Assembly (NCBI GenBank): GCA_030147225.1
Contig: JASLAI010000094.1
Span: forward strand, 1 to 6,165
Direction of reading: 5' to 3'
Length of the DNA stretch: 6,165 bases
Origin: Planococcus sp. (in: firmicutes)
GTDB taxonomy: Bacteria > Bacillota > Bacilli > Bacillales_A > Planococcaceae
In this document: piece after piece, positions 6,105-6,165 of the stretch
How positions within the stretch are numbered: position 1 is the first letter of the stretch
How the letters are laid out: every line of letters begins with the position of its first letter
The notes under the pieces: generated by a model
The model's database searches: none
Told to the model about the DNA's origin: nothing
What the model saw: only the letters and a program-made list of their open reading frames with translations
Program-made: the position numbers and the translations under genes

Positions 6105-6147
6105 CTTTTTATTCATTATTCAACTGAATATCTAACTAATAAGAGCT

Positions 6148-6165
6148 GAAAGCCCGCGGGCTTTC
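6148..6165. repeat. Perfect GC-rich palindrome cut by the right edge, probable terminator stem
   Basis: GAAAGCCC-GC-GGGCTTTC is an 18-bp perfect palindrome ending at the last base of the window. It looks like an intrinsic terminator stem of a neighbouring unit. On the minus strand it is followed by AGCTCTTATTAG, which is not a U-tract; a plus-strand U-tract would lie outside the window. Direction and owner therefore cannot be decided. Confidence 0.5.

Noticed and set aside
6118..6129. ATTCA-AC-TGAAT inverted repeat upstream of the nag promoter.
   Set aside because: Five-base arms in AT-rich DNA are expected by chance, and it matches no operator I know.

Overview
The window reads as a Bacillota (Firmicutes) chromosome segment, most likely Bacillales. 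The signs are strong AGGAG ribosome binding sites, a near-consensus sigma-A promoter, a DasR/NagR-type operator, an HPr carrying both His15 and Ser46, and a base composition that looks mid-40s % GC by eye (not counted). Gene order and protein character resemble Planococcaceae more than Bacillus subtilis, where the transporter gene nagP lies away from nagAB; this family assignment is inference.

Every gene I can support is on the minus strand, so the window reads right to left. From the right edge: a perfect palindrome cut by the window end (6148-6165); an AT-rich regulatory region with a possible cre-like box, a NagR (dre) operator and an overlapping sigma-A promoter (about 6003-6104); nagE (N-acetylglucosamine PTS EIICBA, 4059-5975); a short gap holding an 11-bp inverted repeat; nagA (2834-3994); nagB (2082-2828); nagR (GntR/HutC repressor, 1354-2076); a gene for the general phosphocarrier HPr (1014-1283); and a strong intrinsic terminator (949-991). 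Beyond it, 1-812 holds the N-terminal 270 codons of a separate PRD-containing transcription regulator that runs off the left edge.

The five nag/HPr genes form a self-contained catabolic operon. NagE imports GlcNAc as GlcNAc-6-phosphate, NagA removes the acetyl group, and NagB deaminates and isomerises GlcN-6-phosphate to fructose-6-phosphate. NagR presumably represses the nagE promoter until an amino-sugar phosphate releases it, and being encoded in the operon it would regulate itself. HPr supplies phosphate to the EIIA domain of NagE. No enzyme I gene (ptsI) accompanies HPr here, which is the least ordinary part of the layout.

I found no evidence of a previously undescribed system, mobile element, CRISPR array or RNA gene. 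The interest lies in the HPr gene within the nag operon, the two-register operator on the -35 box, the hairpin between nagE and nagA, and an unusual residue in the truncated PRD regulator.
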